This document shows, piece by piece, positions 34,441 through 45,639 of a stretch of 64,000 nt of DNA. Within the stretch, counting starts at the first letter, position 1. Each line of letters opens with the position of its first letter. This DNA comes from Fusarium oxysporum f. sp. lycopersici 4287 (taxonomy: Eukaryota > Ascomycota > Sordariomycetes > Hypocreales > Nectriaceae): positions 2,683,943 through 2,747,942 of the forward strand of contig NC_030988.1 of the NCBI RefSeq assembly GCF_000149955.1, read 5' to 3'. The position numbers were made by a program, and so were the translations under genes. Below the pieces are notes generated by a model. That model was not told the DNA's origin and did no database searches. It saw only the letters and a list, made by a program, of their open reading frames with translations.

Positions 34441-36600
34441 GGAACTCGGGCGCAGATGGAAATCTAGGGTCGCCCCATACATGGGCAACTTGTTCTGTTA
34501 TTCTGTTGCTTGTTCTGTATAACATGTTAATATTTTTTTATTCTGTTATTCTGTTATCATGTTAAAGCTCTCACACTAATCTGTTATAACGGAATAACAG
34601 AATAAACAGGATAACTGAAGTAAACTTTTTTCATTGCTTTTGTCACATCAAACGGACCAAAAGGTCATACATTGATCAAACCGGAAGGAAGGTCTCTCAG
34701 CCGTTCAGAAAGGCTGCTGGCTGGCGCGTCGGAAGTCCGAACTTCCGGTTAGCAGTTGGTGTCATCGATGTTTCCCGAAAAGCAAGTTCTTCAGCACAAC
34801 GGCTCCGGAGGCCCTTCACCCTAGGTATGAGAAACCGACCTATTTTCCACTCATTAGATAGAGAACCAAGAGCTTCTATGGAAATCAATTCATCGCTGAA
34901 TGTAACAGCTTTTTATCGCCCCAGACATCACAAATAACAGAAACTTTTTGTATTATAGTTTTCATCTCATACCCATCATTATGGCTTCAGAAAGCGATAT
35001 TTTATCATCGATCGGCGACTCTAATTCTCAGACATCTGATCAATTGCCTTCAAACTTCTTTTCTATTATGGATCGGCAGTATCCAGATAAGAATAAACCG
35101 CTTGCCGCCGGCCGCAAACGAAAGACCAAAGGCACTGTGCTTTATGTGTGCCGATTATGCCCTAAATGGAGTCATGGGCATCGAGCAACAGCTGTACAGC
35201 ATATCAAAAACCGCCATGCTGCACAGCTTCGACCGCCGCCGCCGCCTTCGCCGATATCATCGAATCAACGCTTATTACCCGCCATGTTTGCATCTATTCC
35301 TACACCGGATAGTCTTCGGCAGGTTTTCAATCGGCAGGCATACAATGAGGCTGTTATAGGACTGCTCACACGGCGGAGAGCTCCTTTTTCAGCTGTTGAA
35401 TGGAACGAGTTGAAGGATCTCGCTTTGGCATGCAATCCGACCATCGGTGATCAATTAATCACGTCCAGACGTCAGGCCATGCGTCACATTGCGGAAAATC
35501 ACGTATTCTATAGAGATCAGATCAAAGGCAAACTAGCAATCGCGTCTTCGCCTATTCACATTTCCACCGATCTCTGGACATCGCCACATCGTCATGCGCT
35601 ACTGGCTGTTTGCGCTCACTGGGTTGATCAGGATTATCAGCTGCAGAAGGCACTTCTAGGGCTACCGGAATGTCGCGGCAACCACTCTGGAGAGCGGCAA
35701 GCTGATCTCATTATTAGTATTCTCGAGACCTTCGGAATCATGCCAAAACTCGGCCATCACACCGGGGTTAACGCTACGTCAAACGACACATGTCTGGAGT
35801 CCATAGCACGTCGATTGAAAGAGAATCTTAATGTAAGTTGGCGGCCGTTTTTGACGGACTAATCTAATGATGAGTGGTAGATCGACTATGACCCCAAAAA
35901 AACACCGCATCCGCTGCATCGGCCACATCATCAATCTCTCCCTTCAAGCCTTCCTTCTCGGGTCATCGAATGAAGCCCTCATCGCCGCACTTGAAGCCGC
36001 ATCTGAAGTCACTAGTGAAGACCTGTTAATTCGCTTCTCTCAAGCCCTCACCACCAGAAGAAATAGAAGACGCAGACGTCTCTCGGGATCGGATGTTGAT
36101 GAGGACTATCTAGGTATTAATGGCATACCTGCGCTATGTAAACTGCACGGTCTGGCTGTTTGGGCACGCTGCTCATCGCTTAATAGCCAGCTCTGGGACG
36201 ATGAAATCGGTTTGCGACTAGGGATCGATAATGAGACGCGGTGGTCTTCATGGTATCATGTCCTCGATAAGCTTTTCAAAAAGAAGTCGCAGATCGTCCA
36301 ATTCATGCATGAACACGAGCAGATCCTCGGAGACAATCGATTGACAGCGGCTGATTGGGATTTGCTTCAGAAAGCGTACCTATTTCTCCAACCCTTTGAT
36401 GGGGCCACATTGTGCGCTGAGGGCAATAAAGCATCTCTTTCACAGTCATTATTTCTAATGGACTGCCTTCTTTCTCATTATGAAAACGAGAAGGTGAGCC
36501 ATTTCATTGCGACGTAGCGAGGACATCTCATCGCCGGTCTCAACAGCTAAGATAGATGCTAATACGAATACAGCAGCACTACAGCGCACCCGAGACACGC
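34441..36600 (+). mobile_element. hAT transposon remnant, 3' part missing
   Basis: Contains a hAT transposase gene preceded by clustered subterminal repeats of TTCTGTTATTCTGTT and its complement (about 34494-34605), typical of hAT ends. The left boundary is approximate. The right end is replaced at about 36552-36600 by LINE sequence and no hAT 3' half was found beyond 45 kb. Confidence 0.65.
34981..36551 (+). pseudogene. hAT transposase, frameshifted and 3'-truncated
   Basis: Exon 1 (34981-35832) encodes a BED-type zinc-finger region (VCRLCPKWSHGHRATAVQHI then KNRH) and hAT core sequence (SPIHISTDLWTSPHRHALLA). A 48-bp intron (GTAAGT to TAG, ending 35880) precedes KKHRIRCIGHIINLSLQAFL and NETRWSSWYHVLDKL. 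The second exon only fits in frame if one base of a 7-A run near 35896-35902 is extra. Another GTGAGC donor lies at 36494. The C-terminal hAT dimerisation region is absent. Confidence 0.8.
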
Positions 36601-37582
36601 GATGAACGCATGCTACATGCCACTGGCCGAAGCTACCGTCGAGGACCATCTCGCCACTAGCTCCGACCACTTCACGCTCAGCTTGACCTTCCTTGACATC
36701 AGATCGACTCCGGTACAACCGGCCAAGATCCGAGTCAAGACGGAAGACGAGCTTAAACGATTCGTCGAGATCGTAGAGCTTGGCGCTACAGGAATACCCC
36801 TGACAGATTCGACCCCCGAGGAGCTGGACGAGCTTGCCTCTTCACTTGTGAGTCTACTAACATCAGCAGCAAAAGCGTCTGGGAGGCCCGCACGGAAAGG
36901 CGGACGTCCGGCTCCCTGGTGGACGGAGGAGTGCGCCGACGCCGCGGCTGCTTTTCGAGCCATCAGAAGAAGCTACCTGCTCGGCTTCAACCAGGATGTT
37001 CAGATCGCCAAAAGAGGCTTTCATCGTGTAGTCCGTCAGGCCAAGAGGCGCTATTGGCGTAACCTCATCGATGGCTTCTCCAGCAGTAGCGATGTTTTCA
37101 AAGCTGTCCGGTGGCTAAAGTCCCCAGGAGCCTTCCAGCCGCCACCTCTACAGGTCGATAACGTCGTGTATGAAAGCCAGATAGATAAAGCCAACGCACT
37201 CCGACAGGCCACGCTTGAACGAAGAACTGCGGAGGACGACATCGCAAACGCATGGACGCCAGTATTCCCACCTAGATCGATCCCATTCTCTCCCGAAATC
37301 TCTCTAGAGGAGGCGCAATATGCGACTTGTTACACAGGCAATACATCCCCAGGGTCAGACAACATCACAGTCAAACTTCTTGAAGCAGTATGGCATATTA
37401 TCGGTACACACGTCCGTCGTCTCTTCGAAAGATGCCTTACCACAGGCCATCATCCAAAACCATTCAAGGAGGCGGAGGTGGTCATGATCGCGAAACCGGG
37501 ACGCAGAGACCTCACAGAGCCACGAGCGTGGCGACCTATCTCACTACTCTCCTGTCTTGGCAAGGGACTGGAACGACTGATC

Positions 37583-37909
37583 CAGCGCTCGCAATAGTCC
37601 AGACCATTTGGACTATTAGTCCAGACTGCAATCCAAAATCAACAATCAATCCACGACGGGCGTTCGTGGATTGACGGCTAGGATGATGCGTCCCTTGAAA
37701 CGAGCCGTGTTGATCGGATCGCACCAATAAATTGATCGGAAATATCCAAAATAAAATGGTTGGTACAGCAACAATCATGGGTGCCCTGGTTTTGTAACAC
37801 CATACCAACAACCTAGCGTTCTTAGCGTCCACACCGGGCGTCCGTATTCCCTGCCCTGATCTACAGTCTGGACTAACAGTCCAAATGGTCTGGACTATTG
37901 CGAGCGCTG
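37583..37909. mobile_element. 327-bp hAT-type MITE inside the LINE
   Basis: Inverted ends CAGCGCTCGCAATAGTCC... extend about 46 bp with one or two mismatches. An exact 8-bp duplication GACTGATC flanks it (37575-37582, 37910-37917). Within the repeat, AGTCCAGAC and GTCTGGACT repeats can form further hairpins. No coding capacity. Removal with one duplication restores the LINE frame. Confidence 0.95.
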
Positions 37910-39327
37910 GACTGATCGCACGCCGCCTAGCCTGGGCAGCGGTGCATTACAACGTCCTGCACCCACAGCAAGCTGGAGCGCTCCCCAAAAGGTCTGCGAC
38001 AGACCTGGTGACAGCTCTGATCCACGATATCGAAGAAGCGTTTGCACGCAAGAAGGTGGCGACTCTAGTCACAATGGACATCCAAGGTGCTTTCGACACC
38101 GTCATGTGCAACAGGCTAGTTCTGCGTCTACGCGAACAAGGCTGGCCTGACTATCTGGCTCGTTGGGCTGGCTCCTTCATGGGCGGCCGGTCTGCGCGTG
38201 TCAGGTACCAAGACACCGTCACGGCCTCTTCTCCCCTTCAGTGCGGCCTCCCTCAGGGGTCGCCGGTATCGCCAATTCTCTTTCTACTCTATACTGAGCC
38301 AATCTACCGACTAGGAAACCCTCAGGGTCGCTTCGGTTATGCTGATGACACGGCCATCCTGTCCATAGGCGACACAGTAGACGAAACTACGGCTATGACT
38401 TCCGGGGCCATCGACGAGATGGTGCGCTGGGGAGCGACGAACGGTGTCTCCTTTGACTCGAAGAAGACTGAAGTCATGCACTTCTCTCGTAGCAAACTCA
38501 GGACCGCGCCGGCAGTACGTCACGGCGACATCGAGAAACATCCCGAGTCAGCCCTACGCTGGCTTGGTATCTGGTTGGATAGCAGACTATCTTTTCGACT
38601 TCATGTCGAAAAGTGGGCGGCCAAAGCAAAGGCAGTGGCTTATCATTTGCGGGGGCTCACCAACACGGTACACGGCCCTCTGCCGAGCGCCGTGCGAGGC
38701 GCCGTCAGAGCATGTGTCGAGCCAGTGCTGCTCCACGGCTCCGAGGCGTGGTACCCGGGCAAGACCAGGCCGCGGTGGACCCATCCTACGAAAGATCTAC
38801 CATCGAGTAACCAGCATCTCGTGCAAATAATGACAAAAGCCATGAAACAGGCTATGAAGGCCATTCTTCCCGTCTGGAAGACGACACCCATCACCGTCCT
38901 CCACAGAGGAAGCGGGATACCACCAGTCGATCAATTGCTTGACGCGAGGCGACTTAGGTTCTCCGCACGACTCAAATCGCTGGATGAAGCTCATCCTCTG
39001 GCGATCCGAACGCGCCCGCCCCGACAGCCTACTTACCACGACCTCATCAAACGAAGATATCAAACACAGGCAGAGAGCAGCTTCAGGACGCGCCTTCGAC
39101 GTGCAAACGAACTCTTTGCACCCTGCACGCGGCCGAAACTCGTCTACCGATGCTTCCATCAAGAACAGATGCCTCCACTGCAGACAGCGTCTAAAGACAA
39201 ATCGGCTGACGCCTTTTCCCGCTGGGTCGAGTCTCTCGACCCGCTCACCTTGGTCGTATACTCGGATGGCTCTCTTTCCTCAGAAGGGGCTGCCAGCTAT
39301 GGCTTCACCATCCATCAGAACAATATC

Positions 39328-39521
39328 TGTTGGAAAATCCGGGAATCCCCTTCCCTTCAGGATTCAGACTGTTAGTCTGAAAGTCCTAGATTTAAAGTTC
39401 AAAGTCCTAGATACAATCATCTAGAGATATAAACCCGAGAATAACTCTCAGCTCAATAATGAACAACCAAGTTTCATAAAAATACATTTTCACCCAGCAC
39501 TACTGCGCAATATAAACAACA
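39328..39521 (+). repeat. 5' LTR of the Copia element
   Basis: 194 bp, TG...CA ends. Contains a direct repeat AAAGTCCTAGAT and a TATAAA-like box (GATATAAACCC) that could drive transcription. Confidence 0.95.
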
Positions 39522-39537
39522 GGTTATGAGCCCGGGT
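39522..39537 (+). promoter_or_regulatory. Primer binding site, tRNA-Met anticodon-loop type
   Basis: GGTTATGAGCCCGGG follows the 5' LTR directly. Its complement, GGGCUCAUAACC, contains a CAU anticodon and looks like the anticodon arm of tRNA-Met. Drosophila copia is primed by an internally cleaved initiator tRNA-Met at a similar site (GGTTATGGGCCC). The primer choice here is inferred. Confidence 0.7.
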
Positions 39538-39595
39538 TAGCAAACACCGGGTTTCTCTTCTGAATCAAAGAACCAAACTTTAACTTCAACTCAAG

Positions 39596-42500
39596 ATGAC
39601 GTCACGACGAGCCCCACCTTCCACCATGCGAACTCGCAACACAATCAGAGTATCGCCTGCATCCGAATCGTCGCAACCTGGTGCTTCAGGTCAAGACCAC
39701 ACACCATCCTCAATGTATGACAGTACCACGGTCATCTCTGAAAAGAATACTCTTTTCCTTCCGCAAGAGCTCAAGCTAGGCGGCCCCTCCAATTGGGAGC
39801 AATATTGCCCAGCTCAGAAGGCCATTCTTCGGATCAATGGCCTCGAAGATGCTGTCTTTGGTGATTACCCTCCCGAGGAACAGCAGACTATGGATCAAAA
39901 GATCAGGGCGGCAAAAGCTGCCGTCTCCATCCGAGGTAACTGCACTGGAGAAGCACTCAGTCAACTAGTCGGGATTGAGAATCCCCAGGAGATGTTCAAC
40001 CTTCTCCAGGCCTATTGTATTGGCACGGGCCCAGTTCTTCTGCAGACAACACTTTACCAGTTCATCCGGATCAAAACAAGCTCTTACGAGACAATTCCAC
40101 AATTTAATGTCGACTTTGAACGACTCGTCAAACTTCTCCTCGAGCAGAAAGAACCAATCTCAGATACCCTCAAAAAGGTTGTTTATCTGACTGCCTGCGA
40201 GAACGAGTACCCTGACTGGACTGCCAGACAGCGCGCTCTCCTACGCTCGGAGCATCCGCCAACACTACGATCAATGCAGCAAGATCTCATTGATGAAAAC
40301 AGGTCATCAGATGATGATGACAGTCATGGTACTGCCTCCACGTACTGGGCTCACAGTAAAAAGACTGGAAGGAAGGGCCCGGCCGCAAGAAAGCAAGAGG
40401 CAAGTGGCCGGAGGAGAGGATCTTCAAAGAACCAGCGAGCCGCGAACAAGTCTAGCCAGGAAACCAATCATCGAGTCGGCAAGAACAAGGAACATACCTG
40501 CACGAACTGCAAGAAGAGAGGACATCATGAAAATGATTGTTGGTTCGCCCATAAGGATAAGCGACCCGACTGGGCAGTCCGTCTCGCCAAGGAACTCATG
40601 GAGCATGATCTTCAACGCGACAGCACCAAGAATCTCCATATCAAGGAATCAAATCACATGACAGTTGAGCGATCTTTTCTGATTCTTGAAGACAGCGTCT
40701 CAGACGAGCTACCTATGGACAATACAGAGACGTGTAAAGTCTCCCTTGATAACATCTCTTCAACCGCAGAATGGCTGTTCGACACAGGTTCATCAGTCCA
40801 CATCTGCAACGACCAAAGCCTATTCACAGAACTGCAGCCTGCAACCCGAACGGTCCTCGTTACGGGCGGTGGGAAGGTGTACCCATTCGGTAAGGGGACA
40901 GTCAAAATTTGCTTCATAAACAAATGGGGTGAGCAGGTCACAATTAACCTCAAAGACACGCTGTTCATCCCTGAGTTTCCGGTAAATGTCATGTCAGGAC
41001 TCAGGCTATACAAGAACGGCGGCTGGATAGACGGGAACGACATGTACGACCCAACAGGAGATGTCTTTGGTCTCCTCCGCATAGGAAGGGACGGTCTGTA
41101 CGTGAACACTGAGGTCGGAAAGACTACTGTTTCAAACCAGGCCGTCTCGGAACTCCAGCCAGAACCATGCAATCATCACACTGCTTCATCAAACCAATGC
41201 CTGAATGTCGACCTTTGGCACCGAAGACTCGGCCATGTTAACGCATATCAGGTGTCACAGACTGCCAAAATGACCAGAGGAATGTACTGTGACGGCCACC
41301 ACGACCATCAGCCTTTCAATTACTGCCTCGCCTGCGACATCGCAAAGGCCCTACGATGGACTCCGCGAAATAAACGGAAACGAGCCTCCAGGGCCGGGTT
41401 CATTCATGTTGACACCTTCAAAGTCAATCCACCGGGCATTAGAGGCGAACGATGGGGAATGATTGCCACAGATGACAGGCATAGAATGAGATGGGCCTAC
41501 ACGTTCACGAGGAAGGGGATGGCTTCGGAACTTCTAGGCCAGCTCATCTCCAAGATACGAACTCAGTATGGCATCCGAGTGTACGCAATCCAAATGGATG
41601 GCGGCTCTGAGCTCTATGGTGCGTCTCTCAAAAACCTCGAGTACACTCACGGCGTCAAGATCATCAAGACGACACCATATACTCCTGAATTTAACGGAGT
41701 TGCTGAGCGCTCTAACCGCATCATCTTTGACAAAGTCAGAGCAACCATGGAATCGGAAAGAATCCCGATAGAGCTCTGGCCATTGGTCCTGGAAGATATG
41801 GTGCGCAAGACAAACGTGACAGCCACCAGGGCAATTGATGGCCTCACTCCCATGGAAAGCTTTCTCAACGAGGCCTTCCCCGGACAAGACAACAAGCCGG
41901 ATCTGTCCGGAGAACGAATCTGCGGCTCACAAGTCACGATACACATACCGCAGGAACGAAGATTGAGATCACACAAGTTTGGCCCAAGAGGAGAGGCTGG
42001 AATCTACCTATGCATGGAAGGTTCACAGATCTACACCTGCTGGGTGCCCTCTCGCAGGAAGGGACATCAGATCGTCCGTTCTGCAAATGTACAATTCTAC
42101 GAAAAGGTTGGGGAGACAGAACTCCTGACCGAAACTGAGCATGATGTTGAGCCGGAAATCCGCAAGAACGGAGCTCCCATCTCAAGCCGGCCACAGTCCG
42201 TCACGGAGCAGACAAAGACTCCAAGGCCACAAAGGTCTGAAGTGAACAATCTTCAGCATGCTGAGGTGCATAATCCTCAGCATGGACAGACGACAACATC
42301 CATGACATCAGCTAAGCTGCCCGATCTCCGAAAAGAGGTGATCACTGAGCCCAAAACAATGACTGAAGCGCTTCAAGGTCCGCAAAGGGAGCATTGGCTC
42401 AGAGCAATACACAGTGAGCTGCGCAGTCTCCTCACGAAAGGAACTTGGCGCATGCTGGACCGCAACCAAGCTCACAATAGGCCACTTACCGTCAAATGGG

Positions 42501-44011
42501 TATTCAAGGTCAAGAAAAACGAGGACGGCAACCTCGACAAGTTCAAGGCGCGGCTGGTGGTCAGAGGCTTTGAACAACAGTTCGGCTTTGACTACAACCA
42601 GACCTTTGCCTCTGTTGCCAAAGCGGCGACTTGGAGAATCCTCCTCACCGTTGCTGCCTGTCTTGACTGGGAGATTGAGCAGATGGACGTGTCGACGGCG
42701 TTCCTGGAAGGGGACCTCGAGGAAGAAGTCTTCATCGAAATGCCGGAAGGGCTTGTAGAGTATTTCGACCAACACCCAGAAGACCGTCCGCCAGGATTCT
42801 CAACCGAGAAGATCTGCAAACTGATCAAATCCCTCTATGGACTCAAACAGGCGCCTCGGCAATGGCAAAAGAAGCTGAAGGAGGCCTTGGAATCCCTTGA
42901 CTTTCGACAAGTAACGTCTGACACGGCCGTATATCACAATCCCACAACGGGAGTGATCATCATCACATATGTGGATGACTTCCTCATCATGGGCAGCAAC
43001 AAGGAAGCAATCCAAGGGTACAAAGCCCGCCTGGGAGAGATCTTCACAATGACTGATCTCGGTCCCGCCAGCCATTTTCTTGGAGTAAGAATAACCCGAG
43101 ACAGGAACTCAAGGCTGATCTACCTTTCCCAGGATGCATATTTTACCAGAATACTGAAGAAATTCGGCTTAGAGGATTGTCGACCGGTCAAGACCCCGAT
43201 GGAGCGAAATTCACTCTCGACACTGCAACCAAGAGACAATGGCGACTCGGCTTCTCCAGAAGAACGAGAAGACTATAGCTCGAAAACCGGCTCGCTGATG
43301 TATGGAATGACCCAAACCAGACCCGATTTAGCTTTCCTACTCTCGGTACTCTCAAGATACATGTCGAATCCATCACCAACACATTCACGAATGATCAAAA
43401 GAGGTCTCCGCTATCTACAGCAGACAAGAGACCACGGCCTGGTGCTTGGGGGCGTCAAGAAAGATCCTGAATCCGCTTGGAGCATCACAGCTTGGGCCGA
43501 CTCGGATTGGAAAGGCGACACTGTTACGGGAAGATCGACGTTTGGATGGCTTGTTCAACTTGAAGGATCTACAGTCTCATGGAGGGCCAAACGGCACGAA
43601 ACAGTGGCACTATCGACTACCGAGGCTGAATATACAGCACTCTCCCAGTGTGCCAGAGAATTGGCCTGGACTAGGAACCTCTTCTCTGAACTGCTCCTTC
43701 CGCTACATATGCCTATCCCACTGAACGGCGACAACCAGGGTTCCCTAAAGCTATGCAGAAACCCTGAGCTTCACCAACGGACAAAGCACATTCCGTTAAC
43801 CGAGCACCATATCCGAGAAGAAGTTGAAGCCGGGAATATTGATGTGCAATACGTCAGCACACATGAGCAGGTAGCAGACGGACTCACTAAACCATTGAAC
43901 GCCGTCAGCCACGGTCACTTTCTAGAAGCAATTCGAGTCAGTGCATGTCCGATCGAGGAAGCAGGTCGTATTATTTGGAGTACTGAAGTCCACGATGACT
44001 CTGTGCCCTGA
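39596..44011 (+). CDS. Copia gag-pol polyprotein, 1471 aa, intact
   Basis: One uninterrupted ORF in Copia order. Gag region with CCHC knuckle (C302, C305, H310, C315), aspartic protease (WLFDTGSS, D396), GAG-pre/zinc region (LWHRRLGHVNAYQ), integrase with D626 or D627, D668 and E704 (35 residues between the last two), reverse transcriptase (QMDVSTAFLEGDLEEEVFIE, YVDD at 1125-1128) and RNase H (WADSDWKGD, TTEAEYTALS). No frameshift separates gag and pol, so one polyprotein is processed by its own protease. The ATG is the first after the leader and lies 74 bp downstream of the LTR. Confidence 0.95.
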   Translation: MTSRRAPPSTMRTRNTIRVSPASESSQPGASGQDHTPSSMYDSTTVISEKNTLFLPQELKLGGPSNWEQYCPAQKAILRINGLEDAVFGDYPPEEQQTMDQKIRAAKAAVSIRGNCTGEALSQLVGIENPQEMFNLLQAYCIGTGPVLLQTTLYQFIRIKTSSYETIPQFNVDFERLVKLLLEQKEPISDTLKKVVYLTACENEYPDWTARQRALLRSEHPPTLRSMQQDLIDENRSSDDDDSHGTASTYWAHSKKTGRKGPAARKQEASGRRRGSSKNQRAANKSSQETNHRVGKNKEHTCTNCKKRGHHENDCWFAHKDKRPDWAVRLAKELMEHDLQRDSTKNLHIKESNHMTVERSFLILEDSVSDELPMDNTETCKVSLDNISSTAEWLFDTGSSVHICNDQSLFTELQPATRTVLVTGGGKVYPFGKGTVKICFINKWGEQVTINLKDTLFIPEFPVNVMSGLRLYKNGGWIDGNDMYDPTGDVFGLLRIGRDGLYVNTEVGKTTVSNQAVSELQPEPCNHHTASSNQCLNVDLWHRRLGHVNAYQVSQTAKMTRGMYCDGHHDHQPFNYCLACDIAKALRWTPRNKRKRASRAGFIHVDTFKVNPPGIRGERWGMIATDDRHRMRWAYTFTRKGMASELLGQLISKIRTQYGIRVYAIQMDGGSELYGASLKNLEYTHGVKIIKTTPYTPEFNGVAERSNRIIFDKVRATMESERIPIELWPLVLEDMVRKTNVTATRAIDGLTPMESFLNEAFPGQDNKPDLSGERICGSQVTIHIPQERRLRSHKFGPRGEAGIYLCMEGSQIYTCWVPSRRKGHQIVRSANVQFYEKVGETELLTETEHDVEPEIRKNGAPISSRPQSVTEQTKTPRPQRSEVNNLQHAEVHNPQHGQTTTSMTSAKLPDLRKEVITEPKTMTEALQGPQREHWLRAIHSELRSLLTKGTWRMLDRNQAHNRPLTVKWVFKVKKNEDGNLDKFKARLVVRGFEQQFGFDYNQTFASVAKAATWRILLTVAACLDWEIEQMDVSTAFLEGDLEEEVFIEMPEGLVEYFDQHPEDRPPGFSTEKICKLIKSLYGLKQAPRQWQKKLKEALESLDFRQVTSDTAVYHNPTTGVIIITYVDDFLIMGSNKEAIQGYKARLGEIFTMTDLGPASHFLGVRITRDRNSRLIYLSQDAYFTRILKKFGLEDCRPVKTPMERNSLSTLQPRDNGDSASPEEREDYSSKTGSLMYGMTQTRPDLAFLLSVLSRYMSNPSPTHSRMIKRGLRYLQQTRDHGLVLGGVKKDPESAWSITAWADSDWKGDTVTGRSTFGWLVQLEGSTVSWRAKRHETVALSTTEAEYTALSQCARELAWTRNLFSELLLPLHMPIPLNGDNQGSLKLCRNPELHQRTKHIPLTEHHIREEVEAGNIDVQYVSTHEQVADGLTKPLNAVSHGHFLEAIRVSACPIEEAGRIIWSTEVHDDSVP

Positions 44012-44015
44012 AGAC

Positions 44016-44031
44016 AAGGTGGATGGGGGCG
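44016..44031 (+). promoter_or_regulatory. Polypurine tract of the Copia element
   Basis: Purine-rich AAGGTGGATGGGGGCG directly precedes the 3' LTR, where plus-strand DNA synthesis is primed. Confidence 0.7.
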
Positions 44032-44225
44032 TGTTGGAAAATCCGGGAATCCCCTTCCCTTCAGGATTCAGACTGTTAGTCTGAAAGTCCTAGATTTAAA
44101 GTTCAAAGTCCTAGATACAATCATCTAGAGATATAAACCCGAGAATAACTCTCAGCTCAATAATGAACAACCAAGTTTCATAAAAATACATTTTCACCCA
44201 GCACTACTGCGCAATATAAACAACA
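44032..44225 (+). repeat. 3' LTR of the Copia element
   Basis: 194 bp; no difference from the 5' LTR was found by eye. Confidence 0.95.
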
Positions 44226-45128
44226 ATATCCCCATCTTTGACGGATCAGGTCGCCTCGGACCTGCTGAGGTTTTCGATGCTGAAGCTGCCGGGGCTTTTG
44301 AGGGCCTGAAGGCTGCTCTAAACCTGCGAGAATTAGCAACACAGAATATATTCATCTGCCTAGATAACCTGGCAGCCGCCACGTGTCTACGAGGCACTCC
44401 TTCTGAATCCTCTCAAAACGTCTTTCTCGAGTTCCAAGCTCTGACGACATCGCATGGAGCCATCCAAGTTCGCTGGGTGCCAGGGCACTCCAACATCCCC
44501 GGCAACGAACAGGCCGACAAGCTGGCAAAGGCAGCGTCATCGCTCCCAGAGCCCGAAGGCGCTCAACCGACGCTGGCTTACCTACGAAGAATCGCAAGAC
44601 AGAAGCCCAAAGAAGCGTTCCAGGCGTGGTGGTCCACCTCCGCTCCTGAGCAGTACAAAAGACTCAATCTCAAGGCGACCACAGGCTGCCCGCCGGAGCT
44701 CTCGCTCCCGCGCGCAGCCTTGCACCATCTGCTGGCAGCGAGATCCCTCCATGGGGACTTCGCTGCGTATCACGAGAGATTCGACCACAACGACGCACGC
44801 CTGGTCTGCTCATGTGGCCGACGCAAAGCACCGGATCACATCTTCTACTGCAGAAAAGTACCGCTGCGTCATCGGATGAGGCTTGCACCCTCTCCGAATA
44901 CGGCAGTGAACCTTGCAATAGGAAGAGACTTCAGCAAATTCATCGACCTGTCCAAGGACAGCGCGTTCTTTGGAAAGATTTGCCCTCGTTATTAGGCGAC
45001 GATGACCTGAGAAGCACTCGCGACTCTCCTTACCTCTATATCTTCCACACATCTCTTTTGTTACCTTTTCTTCCTCTCTTATATGCTCACGGCCAGATGA
45101 AGGGCGACACCGCGCCCCTCACCTGGCC

Positions 45129-45150
45129 GGGACCACCTTGAGGTGGTCCC
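45129..45150. other. Hairpin in the LINE 3' region
   Basis: GGGACCACCT and AGGTGGTCCC separated by TG. It lies about 135 bp downstream of the LINE stop and may mark the 3' structure recognised by its reverse transcriptase. Confidence 0.5.
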
Positions 45151-45639
45151 GAGCTGCCGCACACAGACTGATCTCAGCTCTTCTGACATCAGGCTCCAAA
45201 AGCGGCTGCGATATGCCAGCTGCGCCTTGTCATCCCGCTGACGGGTAACGGGCTCGATGGGATGCGCCATTTGTGCCGATGATATGCTGGATGGGGTGCG
45301 GTCTACTGACCCGTTTGCGGAACTTGGATGCCACGGGGAAGACTAATTTCGCGTCGCGAAATGACTAATCCTTTATGGCCAATAGCATTTCTGTAACTAG
45401 CGTGTAGATAGATTCCGATTCCTCTAGCCCAGCACGTCCTGTGCCCCAGTAGGGGACTTTCGGAGCCGATGACCCCCCGGGCGAAACCATACGTAACATA
45501 ACATAAATTCAACCGATGGTCAACGTTGAAAGCATCTAGGTGGAATTGAAACAATCAATGCGAGTGTCAAATGGAATTGATTGAATCGATGCACGTGACT
45601 TCAACTTCCATAAAATTGACGGGATTGAGTTGATGGTTG

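Larger units (their letters stand above)
39328..44225 (+). mobile_element. Complete Copia (Ty1/copia) retrotransposon
   Basis: Two 194-bp LTRs starting TGTTGG and ending AACA, read as identical over their full length, flank an intact gag-pol ORF. A 5-bp duplication ATATC brackets the element (39323-39327, 44226-44230). Primer site and polypurine tract are in place. Inserted into the RNase H part of the LINE. All features point to a very recent, possibly active copy. Confidence 0.95.
36602..44995 (+). pseudogene. LINE endonuclease-end / reverse transcriptase / RNase H ORF in three pieces
   Basis: Pieces 36602-37582, 37918-39327 and 44231-44995 are mutually in frame, 1051 codons with no stop once the two insertions are set aside. 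Order: end of the AP-type endonuclease (SSDHFTLSL), reverse transcriptase (ARAWRPISLLSCLGKGLERL, then CGLPQGSPVSPILFLLY and FGYADDTAIL), RNase H (VVYSDGSLSS; DAEAAGAFEGL; CLDNLAAA; GHSNIPGNEQADKLAK) and a C-terminal CCHC finger (CSCGRRKAPDHIFYC). The insertions separate the first RNase H Asp from the Glu. The lack of point damage suggests both insertions, and the LINE itself, are fairly recent. Confidence 0.9.
36601..45239 (+). mobile_element. 5'-truncated LINE (Tad-like), host of two later insertions
   Basis: Non-LTR retrotransposon lacking ORF1 and most of its endonuclease. The body is split by a MITE (37583-37909) and a Copia element (39328-44225). The 3' untranslated part follows 44995 and contains a 10-bp-stem hairpin at 45129-45150. 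The right boundary is approximate. Confidence 0.75.

Noticed and set aside
41534..42194. Minus-strand frames inside the Copia element
   Set aside because: Antisense shadows of the gag-pol ORF.
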